From Chloroflexota bacterium (GTDB lineage: Bacteria; Chloroflexota; Limnocylindria; Limnocylindrales; CSP1-4), in assembly GCA_021812735.1 (NCBI GenBank), contig JAKAMV010000012.1, forward strand, positions 1 through 34,766: a stretch of 34,766 bases of DNA, in the 5' to 3' direction. This document shows positions 23,393 through 32,203 of the stretch, piece after piece. Under the pieces are notes generated by a model that was given only the letters and a program-made list of their open reading frames with translations, ran no database searches and was not told where the DNA came from. How positions within the stretch are numbered: the first letter of the stretch is position 1; every line of letters starts with the position of its first letter. Made by a program: the position numbers and the translations under genes.

Positions 23393-24256
23393 ATGCGACC
23401 TTTCACCTACGCCCGGCCCGACACCCTGGCCGACGCCGTCGCGCTGCTCGCCGAGCGGGGAGCGGACGCCCGCGTCCTGGCCGGCGGCACGGACCTGATC
23501 ATCCGGCTGCGCGACGGGTCGGTGCGCCCCTCGCTGGTGGTGGACGTCAAACGCGTGCGGGAACTCGCGCCCGGCATCCGCCTCGACGGCGGGACGCTGG
23601 TCATCGGCGCCACCACGACCATGGCTGAGCTGGCGGGCCATCCGCTCATCCGCCGCGACCTCGCTGGCCTGGCCGAGGCGGCGGCCGTCGTCGGGTCGGT
23701 CCAGATCCGCAACCGCGCCACGCTGGCCGGCAACCTGTGCAACGCGTCGCCGGCCGCCGACACGGCTCCTTCGCTGCTGGTGCACGGGGCACTGGTCGTG
23801 GCGTCCGGGGTGTCGGGCACCCGCCGCATCGCGCTCGACGACTTCTTCGTCCGCTCCGGCGTCACCACGCTGGCGCAGGGGGAAATCGTCGTGGCCATCG
23901 AGATCCCGCCGTCGGCCCTGCGCGTCGCGAGCGCCCACCAGCGGCGGACGCGGCGCCGCGGCCACGACCTAGCGTCGGTGACCCTCGCCTGCGGGGTGGA
24001 CGCCGCCGGCGTCGCGCGGATCGCCTACGGCAGCGTGGGCCCCCGGCCCCTCCTGCGCGTCGACACCTCGGGCGTCCTTGCGGACCCCGCCGCCAGCGAC
24101 GCAGCCCGCAGGGAGGCCTTCGAGGCCATCTTCGCGGACGCCAGCCCGTCGGCCCGCTCGATGCGCGCCGGCCCCGACTACCGGCTCGCCATGCTGCGCG
24201 TCCTGGGCAGGCGAGCGCTGGCCACCGCGCTCGGCCGCCTCACGGCAGGGGAGTGA
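23393..24256 (+). CDS. Molybdenum hydroxylase, FAD-binding medium subunit
   Basis: This 287-residue subunit passes electrons from the 2Fe-2S clusters to the final acceptor in an xanthine-dehydrogenase/CO-dehydrogenase-type enzyme. FAD-binding motifs are VLAGGTDLI near residue 28 and IRNRATLAGNLCNASPAAD near 107. The C-terminal CO-dehydrogenase flavoprotein domain starts at about residue 178. Length is normal (about 280-290). It lies 18 bp after the P-loop gene, with a weak site (CCGGAGC) before the ATG at 23393. The next gene starts five bases after its stop. Gene order FAD, FeS, Mo is common among these three-subunit hydroxylases. Confidence 0.93.
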   Translation: MRPFTYARPDTLADAVALLAERGADARVLAGGTDLIIRLRDGSVRPSLVVDVKRVRELAPGIRLDGGTLVIGATTTMAELAGHPLIRRDLAGLAEAAAVVGSVQIRNRATLAGNLCNASPAADTAPSLLVHGALVVASGVSGTRRIALDDFFVRSGVTTLAQGEIVVAIEIPPSALRVASAHQRRTRRRGHDLASVTLACGVDAAGVARIAYGSVGPRPLLRVDTSGVLADPAASDAARREAFEAIFADASPSARSMRAGPDYRLAMLRVLGRRALATALGRLTAGE

Positions 24257-24261
24257 CGTCC

Positions 24262-24762
24262 ATGCTCCAGACCACCGTCCCGATCGAGCTCACCGTGAAC
24301 GGGATCCCGCGCCGCCTTGACGTCGCGCCGCACCACACGCTGCTCGATGTCCTGCGCGACGACCTCGCGCTCACGGGGACCAAGGAGTGCTGCCTGGTGG
24401 GGGAGTGCGGTGCCTGCACCGTGATCGTCGACGGGCGGAGCGTCGACTCGTGCCTCGTGCTCGCTGTGGAGGCGGACGGCGCCGACGTCCTCACCGTCGA
24501 GGGGTTGGCCTCGCCGGGCGGCCGGCTGTCGGCGCTCCAGCAGGCGTTCCTCGACGAGGGCGGGGTGCAGTGCGGCTTCTGCATCCCGGGCCAGCTGCTG
24601 TCGGCGCACGCACTGCTCGCCGAGCACCCGCGGCCGGACCGCGGGCAGATCGAGGAGGGGATGGCCGGGAACCTCTGCCGCTGCGGCTGCTATGAGCAGA
24701 TCTTCGCGGCAATAGAGCGGGTCGCCGGAGGCGGCCAGGCCGACCGGGAGGCCGCGCGATGA
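24262..24762 (+). CDS. Molybdenum hydroxylase, 2Fe-2S small subunit
   Basis: This 166-residue protein carries two 2Fe-2S clusters. The N-terminal plant-ferredoxin-type cluster is ligated by Cys44, Cys49, Cys52 and Cys64 (CLVGECGAC). The C-terminal all-helical cluster is ligated by Cys104, Cys107, Cys139 and Cys141 (CGFC and CRC). An additional Cys43 precedes the first ligand and Cys143 follows CRCG, where most homologues have Thr-Gly. ATG 24262 has GGGGAG ten bases upstream. The stop overlaps the start of the Mo subunit (ATGA). It relays electrons from the molybdenum centre to the FAD subunit. Confidence 0.95.
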   Translation: MLQTTVPIELTVNGIPRRLDVAPHHTLLDVLRDDLALTGTKECCLVGECGACTVIVDGRSVDSCLVLAVEADGADVLTVEGLASPGGRLSALQQAFLDEGGVQCGFCIPGQLLSAHALLAEHPRPDRGQIEEGMAGNLCRCGCYEQIFAAIERVAGGGQADREAAR

Positions 24763-27038
24763 CCGCGCTCGGGCCCGGCGTCGGGGGCTCGCCCAACCGG
24801 GTGGGCGGCATCGACCGCGTCACCGGCGCCCAGCAGTACCTCGCGGACCTGCGCGTCGCCGACGCGCTCCATGCCAGGCTCGTGACCGTGGACTGCGCCC
24901 ATGCGCGGATCCGGGGGGTGGACCCGTCGCCCGCGCTGGCCCTGCCCGGCGTGCGGCTCGTGATGACCGCGGACGACCTGCCGCAGCCCGTCCCGCGGTT
25001 CGGGCCGCAGCGCGAGGACCGGCCGGTGCTGGCCACGGGCGAGGTCAAGTACCACGGCGACCCGGTCGCGCTCGTGGTGGCCGACACCCGCGAGCAGGCC
25101 GAGGCCGGCGCCGCCGCCGTGCGCGTGGACTACGAGGAGCTGCCGGCGGTGTTCACGGTGGCGGGCGCCCTCGCCCCCGGCGCGCCCCTGGTGCAGGACC
25201 CGTCGCTGCGGCCCGGCGACCCGCGCCGGGAGACCAACGTCCTCAACGAGCACGTCGTGGCGTGGGGCGACCTCGAGGCGGCGACTGCCCAGCCCGGCCT
25301 GACGGTCGTGGAGCGGCGGTACAGCTTCCCGATCGTGACCCAGTTCGCGATCGAGCCGCACGCGTTCATGGCCGCGCCCGACGGCGACGGGGTGGCGGTC
25401 TGGTCCACGATCCAGCACCCGAACTGGCTCCAGAAGGTGATCGCCGGGCTGACCGGCCTGCCGCTCGCCAAGGTTCGGGTGTACGCCCCCGACCCGGGCG
25501 GCGGGTTCGGCGGCAAGCAGCACGCCAAGTACGAGCCGGCTGTGGCGTTCGCAGCGCTGCGGCTCGGGCGGCCGGTGCGGCTCGTGCTGACGCTCGAGGA
25601 CACGTTCCAGGCCGTGCGCCGCGCGGCGTGCGAGGCGCGGGTCCGCACCGGCTTCACGCCCGACGGCCGCATCGCCTTCCACGACATCGAGGCCGACTAC
25701 CTGATCGGCGCCTACACCGACATCGCCGACCGGGTGGTGGGCAAGGGCTCCTACCCGGCCGCGGGTCCGTACAACGTTCCCGCCGTGCGGATCGTCGCCC
25801 GCTCGGTCCTCTCGCACACCGTGCCCTCCACTGCGTTCCGCGGCTTCGGCAACCCGCAGGTCAACTGGGCCGTGGAGAGCACGCTCGACGAGGGTGCGCT
25901 GCGGCTGGGGATCGACCGCCTGGAGATCCGGCTGCGCAACCTCGCCAAGCGCGGGGACCGCTTCATCCCCTTCGACACCCCGTGCGACGGCGACTGGGAG
26001 GAGGCCGTCCGCAGGGCGGCCGAGCTGATCGGCTGGGACGCGCCGTGCCCGCCGGGCCGCGGTCGCGGGATCGCCGTGGGCCTCAAGTCCGGCCCGACGA
26101 CCGGCCTCTCCCACGCCATCGTCCGCCTGCTCGCCGACGGCTCGGTGGTGGTGTACGCGGGCACCTCCGACATGGGCCAGGGGGCCCGGACCGTGTTCGC
26201 GCAGATCGCCGCCCACGAGCTGGGCGCCCCGCTCGACTGGGTCACGGTGGTGATGGGCGACACGGCCGTGGTGCCGTACGACCAGCAGACCTCCGCATCG
26301 CGGTCCACGGTGCTGATGGGCAACGCGGTGCTGGCCGCGTGTCGGGAGGTCCTGGGCAAGCTGCGATCGATGGCGGCGCGCCTGCACGGGCTGGACGAGG
26401 CGTCGATCAGCGCCGACGCGGGCGTCGTCCGGCTGGCCGACGGCCGGGAGCTCACGGCGCGCGAGGTGCTCGGGCCCGGCCTCGGCAGGCTGGGCGGCGA
26501 GGTGACCGGCCTGGGCGAGGCGCGCAAGGAGGCGGCGCCCGGCCACCCCTTGGGCGGCGCCCCGGCGTTCTTCGAGTTCAACTGCACGGCGGTCGAGGCG
26601 TCGGTGGACGTGGAGACCGGCGACGTGACGGTCCACCGGCACATGACGGTGAGCGACGTGGGCAGGGCGATCAACCCGCTCCAGGTCCGGATGCAGGACG
26701 AGGGCGCGGCGATCATGGGCCTCGGCCACACGCTCATGGAGCACTACATCTTCGACGAGGGCGGTCGGATCCGGAACCTCGGCGCGATCGACTACCGGAT
26801 CCCCACCTCGCTGGACCTGCCGCGCGAGCTTTACAGCGAGGCGGTCGAGAACGGCGACGGGCCGGGCCCGTACGGGTCGAAGGGCATGAGCGAGGGGGCG
26901 CTGCTGTGCGTCTCGGCCGCGGTGGCGGCGGCCGTGCGCGACGCGACGGGCGTCGCGATCCGCGACTTGCCGCTCTCGCCGGAGCGCGTCTGGCGTGCGC
27001 TGCAGGCCGGACCGGTGCCCGGCGACGCGGAGGGATGA
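24759..27038 (+). CDS. Molybdenum hydroxylase, molybdopterin-binding large subunit
   Basis: This 759-residue catalytic subunit of a xanthine-dehydrogenase-family enzyme hydroxylates a C-H bond, usually on an N-heterocycle or aldehyde, with oxygen from water. Features in order: the aldehyde oxidase a/b hammerhead domain at residues 20-130; cofactor-binding GGGFGGKQHAKYEP near 246; TAFRGFGNPQ near 358, which is the XDH-type loop and not the CODH VAYRCSFR; GTSDMGQGARTVF near 467; and the catalytic Glu712 in KGMSEGAL. There is no Tat signal, so it is cytosolic. No XdhC/MobA-type maturation gene is in the window. The downstream cyclase-family hydrolase suggests that the hydroxylated ring or lactam is opened next (inference). 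Substrate unknown. Confidence 0.94.
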   Translation: MTALGPGVGGSPNRVGGIDRVTGAQQYLADLRVADALHARLVTVDCAHARIRGVDPSPALALPGVRLVMTADDLPQPVPRFGPQREDRPVLATGEVKYHGDPVALVVADTREQAEAGAAAVRVDYEELPAVFTVAGALAPGAPLVQDPSLRPGDPRRETNVLNEHVVAWGDLEAATAQPGLTVVERRYSFPIVTQFAIEPHAFMAAPDGDGVAVWSTIQHPNWLQKVIAGLTGLPLAKVRVYAPDPGGGFGGKQHAKYEPAVAFAALRLGRPVRLVLTLEDTFQAVRRAACEARVRTGFTPDGRIAFHDIEADYLIGAYTDIADRVVGKGSYPAAGPYNVPAVRIVARSVLSHTVPSTAFRGFGNPQVNWAVESTLDEGALRLGIDRLEIRLRNLAKRGDRFIPFDTPCDGDWEEAVRRAAELIGWDAPCPPGRGRGIAVGLKSGPTTGLSHAIVRLLADGSVVVYAGTSDMGQGARTVFAQIAAHELGAPLDWVTVVMGDTAVVPYDQQTSASRSTVLMGNAVLAACREVLGKLRSMAARLHGLDEASISADAGVVRLADGRELTAREVLGPGLGRLGGEVTGLGEARKEAAPGHPLGGAPAFFEFNCTAVEASVDVETGDVTVHRHMTVSDVGRAINPLQVRMQDEGAAIMGLGHTLMEHYIFDEGGRIRNLGAIDYRIPTSLDLPRELYSEAVENGDGPGPYGSKGMSEGALLCVSAAVAAAVRDATGVAIRDLPLSPERVWRALQAGPVPGDAEG

Positions 27039-27931
27039 CCGTGAGCTCGAACGCTGAGGTCGGACCGGCCGGCGAGCTGCCGGCCGAGCAGGTGGTGGTG
27101 GCGGCCCGGATGGTCCGCGAGGGCCGCCTGATCTCCCTGGCGTCGCCACGCTTCCCGGGCATGCCGCTGTTCCCGGGCCACCCGCCGTTCCAGGTGCTCA
27201 ACTACCGCACGCCGCGCGGCATCCGCGTCGCCGGCGCCCAGCCGTGGGGCCCGCTCAACGATGCGGGCCTGGGCTACATGGCCGAGTACGTCATGGCCAC
27301 CAGCCACTCGGGGGCGCACATGGACGCCCTCGCCCACATGACGGTCGCCGACGACATGCACTGGTTCGGCGGCGGCCGCGCCGACGAGCACCTGACCGAC
27401 TTCGGCCCTGTGCACGGCGACGCCTCCAAGCTGCCGCCGTTCTTCACCCGCGGCGTGCTGATCGACGCGCCCGCCTTCCGGGGCGTGGACTGCCTGCCCA
27501 AGGGCTCGCCGATCGACGCCGCGGAGATGGAGGCGATCTGCGGGGCCGAGGGCGTCGAGGTCCGCCCGTGGGACGTGGTGGTGGTCCGCACCGGTTACAT
27601 GGGCCTGTGGCCCGACGCCGAGCGGATGGCCGCCCACCAGACCGCCGGCCCGGACATCTCGGCGGCCCGGTGGATGCTGGACCGGGGCGTGATCGCCGCC
27701 GGCTCCGACACCGAGACGTTCGAGGTCCAGCCCGCACCTGACCCGGGGCCCGCCGGCAACCCGCAGCCCGTGCACACCGCACTGCTCATCGAGCGGGGCG
27801 TGTACATCATGGAGAGCCTGGACCTCGAGGAGCTCGCCCGCCACAAGGTGTACGAGTTCCTGTTCGTCGCCCTCCCCGTCAAGATCCGCGGCGCGACGGG
27901 CTCCATGGTGGATCCCGTCGCCGTGGTCTGA
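27035..27931 (+). CDS. Cyclase-family metal-dependent hydrolase (kynurenine formamidase/isatin hydrolase-like)
   Basis: This 298-residue amidohydrolase-like enzyme carries the family metal motif HSGAHMDALAH (His91, His95, Asp97 and His101); many relatives have HxGTHxDxPxH. Members hydrolyse N-formyl groups, isatin or lactam rings, or cyclic esters using a bound metal. The ATG at 27035 overlaps the Mo-subunit stop (ATGA). Length is above the 210-residue bacterial kynurenine formamidases and near the roughly 300-residue cyclase-family proteins. Co-translation with a molybdenum hydroxylase makes hydrolytic opening of the hydroxylated ring a plausible step. Confidence 0.88.
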   Translation: MTVSSNAEVGPAGELPAEQVVVAARMVREGRLISLASPRFPGMPLFPGHPPFQVLNYRTPRGIRVAGAQPWGPLNDAGLGYMAEYVMATSHSGAHMDALAHMTVADDMHWFGGGRADEHLTDFGPVHGDASKLPPFFTRGVLIDAPAFRGVDCLPKGSPIDAAEMEAICGAEGVEVRPWDVVVVRTGYMGLWPDAERMAAHQTAGPDISAARWMLDRGVIAAGSDTETFEVQPAPDPGPAGNPQPVHTALLIERGVYIMESLDLEELARHKVYEFLFVALPVKIRGATGSMVDPVAVV

Positions 27932-27992
27932 CGCGCAACCCAGGCGTCCCGGCGGACCTCACCCCTCCCCGAGCCACCGAAAGGACCGGCCC

Positions 27993-30119
27993 GTGACCTA
28001 CGTCTACGCGTACGACCACCGCCACGACCTCTCGTTCGACCAGCTCAAGCTGCTCGTCGGGGGGAAGGCCGCCGGCCTCAACTCGATGGCCGTCGGGCTC
28101 GGCCTGCCGGTGCCGCCCGCGTTCGTGCTCACGACCGAGGCCTGCAACCGCTTCCTGTCGGGAGGTTGGCCAGCGGGCCTCGACGCCGAGATCCGCGCGC
28201 ACATGACCCGACTCGAGGCCGTCGTGGGACGGCGCTTCGGCGACCCCGCGGACCCGCTCCTCGTCTCGGTCCGCTCGGGCGCGCCGGTATCCATGCCCGG
28301 AATGATGGAGACCATCCTCAATCTCGGGCTCAACCACGAGACGGAGCGCGGCCTCGCCGAAGCCTCCGGAGACGCGGCGTTCGCGCGCAACTGCCACGAC
28401 CGCTTCCACGCGCTGTACCGCGACGTTGTGGGTGTCCAGCTCGTCCCGACCGACCCGTGGGCCCAGCTGCGCGGCGCCATCGAGGCCGTGTTCCGCTCGT
28501 GGGACGGCGACAAGGCGAGGACCTACCGGGCGCACGAGGGGATCAGTGAGGCGCTGGGCACGGGCGTCGTCGTCCAGGCGATGGTGTTCGGCAACTTGGG
28601 CGACGAGTCGGGCACGGGTGTGCTGTTCACGCGCAACCCGGCGACCGGCCAGCATGAGCTCTACGGCGACATCGTGTTCCGCGGTCAGGGCGAGGACGTG
28701 GTTGCGGGCACGCACGACACACTGCCGGTCGCGGTCCTCGAGCAGCGGATGCCCGCGGTCGCGGCCGAGCTGCACCGTCACGCCGCCGCGCTCGAGCACC
28801 ACTTCGCGGATGCGCGCGACATCGAGTTCACGATCGAGCGCCGCCGGCTCTGGCTCCTCCAGGATCGCACCGCCAAGCGCACGGCCCCGGCCGCGCTCCG
28901 GATGGCGGTGGAGATGGCCGAGGACCCGTCATTCCCGCTCACCCGCGAGCAGGCGGTCCGGCGCGTCGTCGCCGTCCTGGCCGACCCGCCGCGGCACGTC
29001 GTGCAGGCGGGCGATGCGGGCGAGCCGCTCGCCAGGGGCCTGGGCGTCTCGCCGGGCGTCGTGTGCGGCGAGGTCGCGCTCACCTCGGAGGACGCCGTCA
29101 CGCGTGCCGACGCCGGCCGGGACGTGATCCTGGTGCGCGCCGAGACCTCGCCCGACGACATCCACGGGATGGCCCGGGCGTGCGGGATCCTCACCGCGAC
29201 CGGCGGCTTCGCCTCGCACGCGGCGGTGGTCGCGCGCGACTGGAACAAGCCCGCGGTCGTCGGCGCGGCGGAGGTCGCCCCCGACCCGGCGGCCGGCACC
29301 GTGGCCATTGCCGGGCGGGTGTTCCCGGCGGGCACGCTGATCTCCATCGACGGGGCCACAGGCGAGGTCTTCGAGGGGCGGGCCTCGGGGGTCGAGGAGG
29401 TGGTGCCCGAGGCGAGGGTGCTGCTCGGCTGGGCCCGCGAGCTCGGGATCGCCATCGGCGCCGAGGAGGCGGCACCGGCGACGGGCGGTGCGGCTTCCAC
29501 CCGCACTGGCGCGGCGTCGGCCGACGACGCGCTCCGGATGCTCGTCGTGCGCGACTTCCGCGACCCGGCCAGCCTGGCCGTCGCGCTCGGCTGCTCGGCG
29601 GACGACGCGACCGGCGTTCTCGAGGCGCTCGTCGGGGGTGCGCTGGCCGAGCCGTCGGCACGGGCGTTCAAGCTCACCGCGGACGGGAAGGCGCGGGGCG
29701 CCGAGCTGCTGGCGTCCGATGCCGCCGCCTGGGGCGCGGAGCCGGCGGCCGCGGCGCTCGACGCGTTCATCGCGCTCGACCGGCGCGTCAAGGCGTTCGC
29801 CACCGCGTGGCAGCTCAAGGACGGGGCGCCCAACGCGCACGCCGACGCGGCCTACGATGCCGGGGTCCTGGGCAGCCTCGCGCCGCTCCACTCCGACGTG
29901 GTGGCATGGCTCGACTCGGCGGTGGCCGGATTGCCGCGCCTCGCCCAGTACGGCGTCCGCCTCGATGCGGCAGCCGGGGCCGTCGCGGGCGGCAACGGCA
30001 AGTACGTGGCGTCGCCGCGCGTGGACTCGTACCACGGCGTGTGGTTCGAGCTGCACGAGGACCTCATCCTGCTCGCGGGGCGCAACCGGGCCGACGAGGT
30101 CGCGGCCGGGCGCGCCTGA
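27993..30119 (+). CDS. PPDK-like protein: ATP-grasp and phosphohistidine domains, unusual C-terminus
   Basis: This 708-residue relative of pyruvate phosphate dikinase has an ATP-grasp part at residues 1-330 (LVGGKAAGLNSM near 21, SVRSGAPVSMPGMMETILN at 92-110, TGVLFTRNPATG near 208). The swivel domain spans about 345-465, with catalytic His409 in GGFASHAAVVARDWNKP. PPDK would continue with a PEP/pyruvate TIM barrel of about 350 residues, but here only about 230 remain. They read as a winged-helix-like segment (about 500-570) and a helical part with no barrel motifs. It should form a phosphohistidine from ATP but pass it to something other than pyruvate, perhaps via the mobile-domain protein at 20656. 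Start GTG 27993 has AAAGGA seven bases upstream. Last gene of the operon. Confidence 0.85.
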   Translation: MTYVYAYDHRHDLSFDQLKLLVGGKAAGLNSMAVGLGLPVPPAFVLTTEACNRFLSGGWPAGLDAEIRAHMTRLEAVVGRRFGDPADPLLVSVRSGAPVSMPGMMETILNLGLNHETERGLAEASGDAAFARNCHDRFHALYRDVVGVQLVPTDPWAQLRGAIEAVFRSWDGDKARTYRAHEGISEALGTGVVVQAMVFGNLGDESGTGVLFTRNPATGQHELYGDIVFRGQGEDVVAGTHDTLPVAVLEQRMPAVAAELHRHAAALEHHFADARDIEFTIERRRLWLLQDRTAKRTAPAALRMAVEMAEDPSFPLTREQAVRRVVAVLADPPRHVVQAGDAGEPLARGLGVSPGVVCGEVALTSEDAVTRADAGRDVILVRAETSPDDIHGMARACGILTATGGFASHAAVVARDWNKPAVVGAAEVAPDPAAGTVAIAGRVFPAGTLISIDGATGEVFEGRASGVEEVVPEARVLLGWARELGIAIGAEEAAPATGGAASTRTGAASADDALRMLVVRDFRDPASLAVALGCSADDATGVLEALVGGALAEPSARAFKLTADGKARGAELLASDAAAWGAEPAAAALDAFIALDRRVKAFATAWQLKDGAPNAHADAAYDAGVLGSLAPLHSDVVAWLDSAVAGLPRLAQYGVRLDAAAGAVAGGNGKYVASPRVDSYHGVWFELHEDLILLAGRNRADEVAAGRA

Positions 30120-30146
30120 GCAGGATGAGGGGCGCTCCCGGCCGCG

Positions 30147-30162
30147 CGGGGGTCAGCCCCCG
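30147..30162. terminator. Short hairpin between convergent genes
   Basis: CGGGGG (30147-30152) pairs with CCCCCG (30157-30162) around TCAG, which includes the acetyltransferase stop codon. It is a modest candidate for ending the seven-gene operon in the 33-bp gap. Confidence 0.4.
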
Positions 30163-31091
30163 GGTCGCCGGAACCGCTCGTGGAACGCGCGCCGCCGGAA
30201 CCCGACCGCCTGGTACAGCCCCTCGGACGCGACGTTGTCCGCGTCCGAGAACACCTGCACGAGGTCGGCGCCGAGCTCGCGGTAGCGCCGGAGCCCGTGG
30301 CACAGCAGCGCCGCTGACAGGCCGCGCCGCTGGTGGGCCGGCTCCGTCCCGACCGGCTCGAACTCGCCCACGCGCGCGACCGGGTCCCACCACGCCATCG
30401 CGAACGACGCGATCGACCCGTCGGGCGCCTCGACCACGAGGTCGTCCTCGAGCCGGTACCCCGGCAGGCCGAGCAGCCGCTCGTACTTCTCGGCGCGCAT
30501 CCTCGACGGCGCGAACGCCGCGCGGTGGGCGGCAACGCGGATGTCGATCTCGCCCCGGCCCGCGAGCGACCGGATGCGGTATCCGGCTGGCACGGGCCGG
30601 TCATCGATGGGCGAATCCAACCCGACCGTCCGCACGAACTGCGAGAGCCGCGTGTGGTGGTCTGGAGCCGACGCGCCAGGGATGCCCGCGAACCCGTGCT
30701 CGCCGAGGAGGGCACGCGTTCGGCGGTCGTCGTCGGCAGCCCACGCCTCGATCGCCCCGTCGCCCTCGCCGCGTCCCTGCCGTGATGCCGCCTCCTCGAT
30801 CGCCGCGGCGAGGACGGCCCGCTCGACGGCCTCGTCGGACGTCTCGTCGCCGCTCCAGACCCCGTAGTCGAGGCCCGCGCCGTCAAACCAGCTCCAGGCG
30901 ACCGTCTCGCCGTCGGCGTGCCAGAGGCGGAGGCGATCGCCCAGCTCCGCGGGCCAGGCCTGCGCGTACCACCAGGCGAGGTCGCCGAGCAGGGCCGACA
31001 CGCGCGGCGACGCGGCGGCCCAGGCGCGCGTGAGAACGTCGCCCGCGGCCCGCAGGTCGTCGAGCCCGGTCGCGGGTCGAGAGGTGAGCAT
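30153..31091 (-). CDS. GNAT-family N-acetyltransferase (two-domain)
   Basis: This 312-residue protein has a C-terminal GNAT domain with a clear acetyl-CoA loop (HQRRGLSAALLCHGLRRY near residue 258) and the downstream DADNVASEGLYQAVGFRR. The N-terminal half (about 1-150) is a weaker GNAT-like fold, giving a mycothiol-synthase-like tandem arrangement. ATG 31091 is chosen because homology begins at MLTSRPATG; upstream codons are Arg-rich and unlikely. There is no ribosome site, so the transcript may be leaderless. No operator palindrome is near it, so it may not belong to the surrounding regulon. Substrate unknown. Confidence 0.82.
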   Translation of the reverse strand: MLTSRPATGLDDLRAAGDVLTRAWAAASPRVSALLGDLAWWYAQAWPAELGDRLRLWHADGETVAWSWFDGAGLDYGVWSGDETSDEAVERAVLAAAIEEAASRQGRGEGDGAIEAWAADDDRRTRALLGEHGFAGIPGASAPDHHTRLSQFVRTVGLDSPIDDRPVPAGYRIRSLAGRGEIDIRVAAHRAAFAPSRMRAEKYERLLGLPGYRLEDDLVVEAPDGSIASFAMAWWDPVARVGEFEPVGTEPAHQRRGLSAALLCHGLRRYRELGADLVQVFSDADNVASEGLYQAVGFRRRAFHERFRRPGG

Positions 31092-31178
31092 GCCGGTATC
31101 GTGCCGCCGGCGGCGAGGACGCGCACGGCCCAGGGCCGGGGGCCTGTCCGCTGACCGCCATGCGGGCATCCCGGCGCA

Positions 31179-31199
31179 TCTGCCCGCCAGGCGGGCAGA
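31179..31199. terminator. Near-continuous palindrome downstream of the dehydrogenase operon
   Basis: TCTGCCCGCC (31179-31188) and GGCGGGCAGA (31190-31199) are perfect reverse complements around one base. It lies in the 243-bp gap 31092-31334, in which I see no gene. Confidence 0.5.
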
Positions 31200-31280
31200 C
31201 CGGCGCACGAGAGTGTCGAGCGCGAGCCGGAACCGCCCCTCCCGTGCGTGGATCCGCCCGCTGGCCGGTCACGTGCAGCG

Positions 31281-31321
31281 GGATGACCGCTGGGCGGGCG
31301 TTGCGCGCCGAGCGGTCATCC
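31281..31321 (-). terminator. Hairpin after the PEP-hydrolase-like gene
   Basis: GGATGACCGCT (31281-31291) and AGCGGTCATCC (31311-31321) are perfect 11-nt arms around a 19-nt loop. It starts 13 bases after the stop codon of the minus-strand gene, the position of an operon terminator. Confidence 0.6.
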
Positions 31322-31334
31322 CAGATCGCGATGC

Positions 31335-32177
31335 TCAGGCTGGCCCGGCCACCGTGAGCTGCTTGAACTCGGCCACCTGCCCGCGGATCGCGCGCTCGGT
31401 CGGCAGCCGCTCCACCGACGAGGCGCCGAAGAAGCCGTGCACGCCGGGCATGCGCCGGAGCGCCTCGCCGACGTTGGCCGGCTCGTCGAACGGCCCGCCG
31501 TGGCACAGCACGATGACGTCCTTGCGGACGCCGCGGCCCGCCTCGGCCATCGCCATGACCTTGTCGATCGCCTGGTCCAGCGTGAACGCGACGCCGGCCC
31601 CGATCGTCCCGGCGGTCGTCAGGCCGACGTGGGCGACCAGCTGGTCGGCGCCCGCCGCGACCATGGCCTTCGCCTGGTCGGGGTCGAACACATAGGGCGA
31701 GCAGAACATGTCCTGGGCGTGGGCCTCGGCGATTGCCGCCACCTCCTTGTCGTAGCCCATGCCGGTGGCCTCGAGGTTCTTGCGGAAGTCACCGTCGATG
31801 AGGCCAACGGTCGGGAAGTTCTGGACGCCGTCGAAGCCGAGCTCGCGGAGCTGGCGCAGGAAGACCTTCATGATCCGGAACGGGTCGGTGCCGTTGATGC
31901 CGGCGAGGACGGCCATCCGGCTGACGACGGGCAAGACCTCGGCCGCCATCTCGACCACGATCCCGTTGGCGTCGCCGTAGGCCAGCAGCCCGGCCAGCGA
32001 GCCGCGGCCTGCCATCCGGTAGCGGCCGCTGTTGTAGATGATCGCCATGTCGGCGCCGCCGGCCTCGGCCATCTTGGCGCTGATGCCGGTGCCGGCGCCG
32101 GCACCCACGATCGGAACGCCCGCCTCGATGTTCGCCCGCAGGCGGCGCTCGAGCTCGGCGCGCGGAATGAACGGCAT
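31335..32177 (-). CDS. Phosphoenolpyruvate hydrolase-like TIM-barrel protein (PF09370 type)
   Basis: This 280-residue TIM-barrel protein belongs to the family called phosphoenolpyruvate hydrolase-like or TIM-barrel signal transduction protein. Recognisable segments are [22 protein letters not shown] near residue 25, [26 protein letters not shown] near 118, and [14 protein letters not shown] near 232. The same domain forms the C-terminal half of the plant Tm-1 resistance protein. ATG 32177 has GAGGAG eight to nine bases upstream; a longer frame would run into the Tm-1-like gene. It is third in the minus-strand operon with the zinc dehydrogenase and the Tm-1-like gene. A catabolic role in C-C or phosphate bond cleavage is suspected but unproven for the family. 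Confidence 0.85.
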   Translation of the reverse strand: MPFIPRAELERRLRANIEAGVPIVGAGAGTGISAKMAEAGGADMAIIYNSGRYRMAGRGSLAGLLAYGDANGIVVEMAAEVLPVVSRMAVLAGINGTDPFRIMKVFLRQLRELGFDGVQNFPTVGLIDGDFRKNLEATGMGYDKEVAAIAEAHAQDMFCSPYVFDPDQAKAMVAAGADQLVAHVGLTTAGTIGAGVAFTLDQAIDKVMAMAEAGRGVRKDVIVLCHGGPFDEPANVGEALRRMPGVHGFFGASSVERLPTERAIRGQVAEFKQLTVAGPA

Positions 32178-32203
32178 GGTGAGTCTCCTCGGGAGTGCCG
32201 GGT

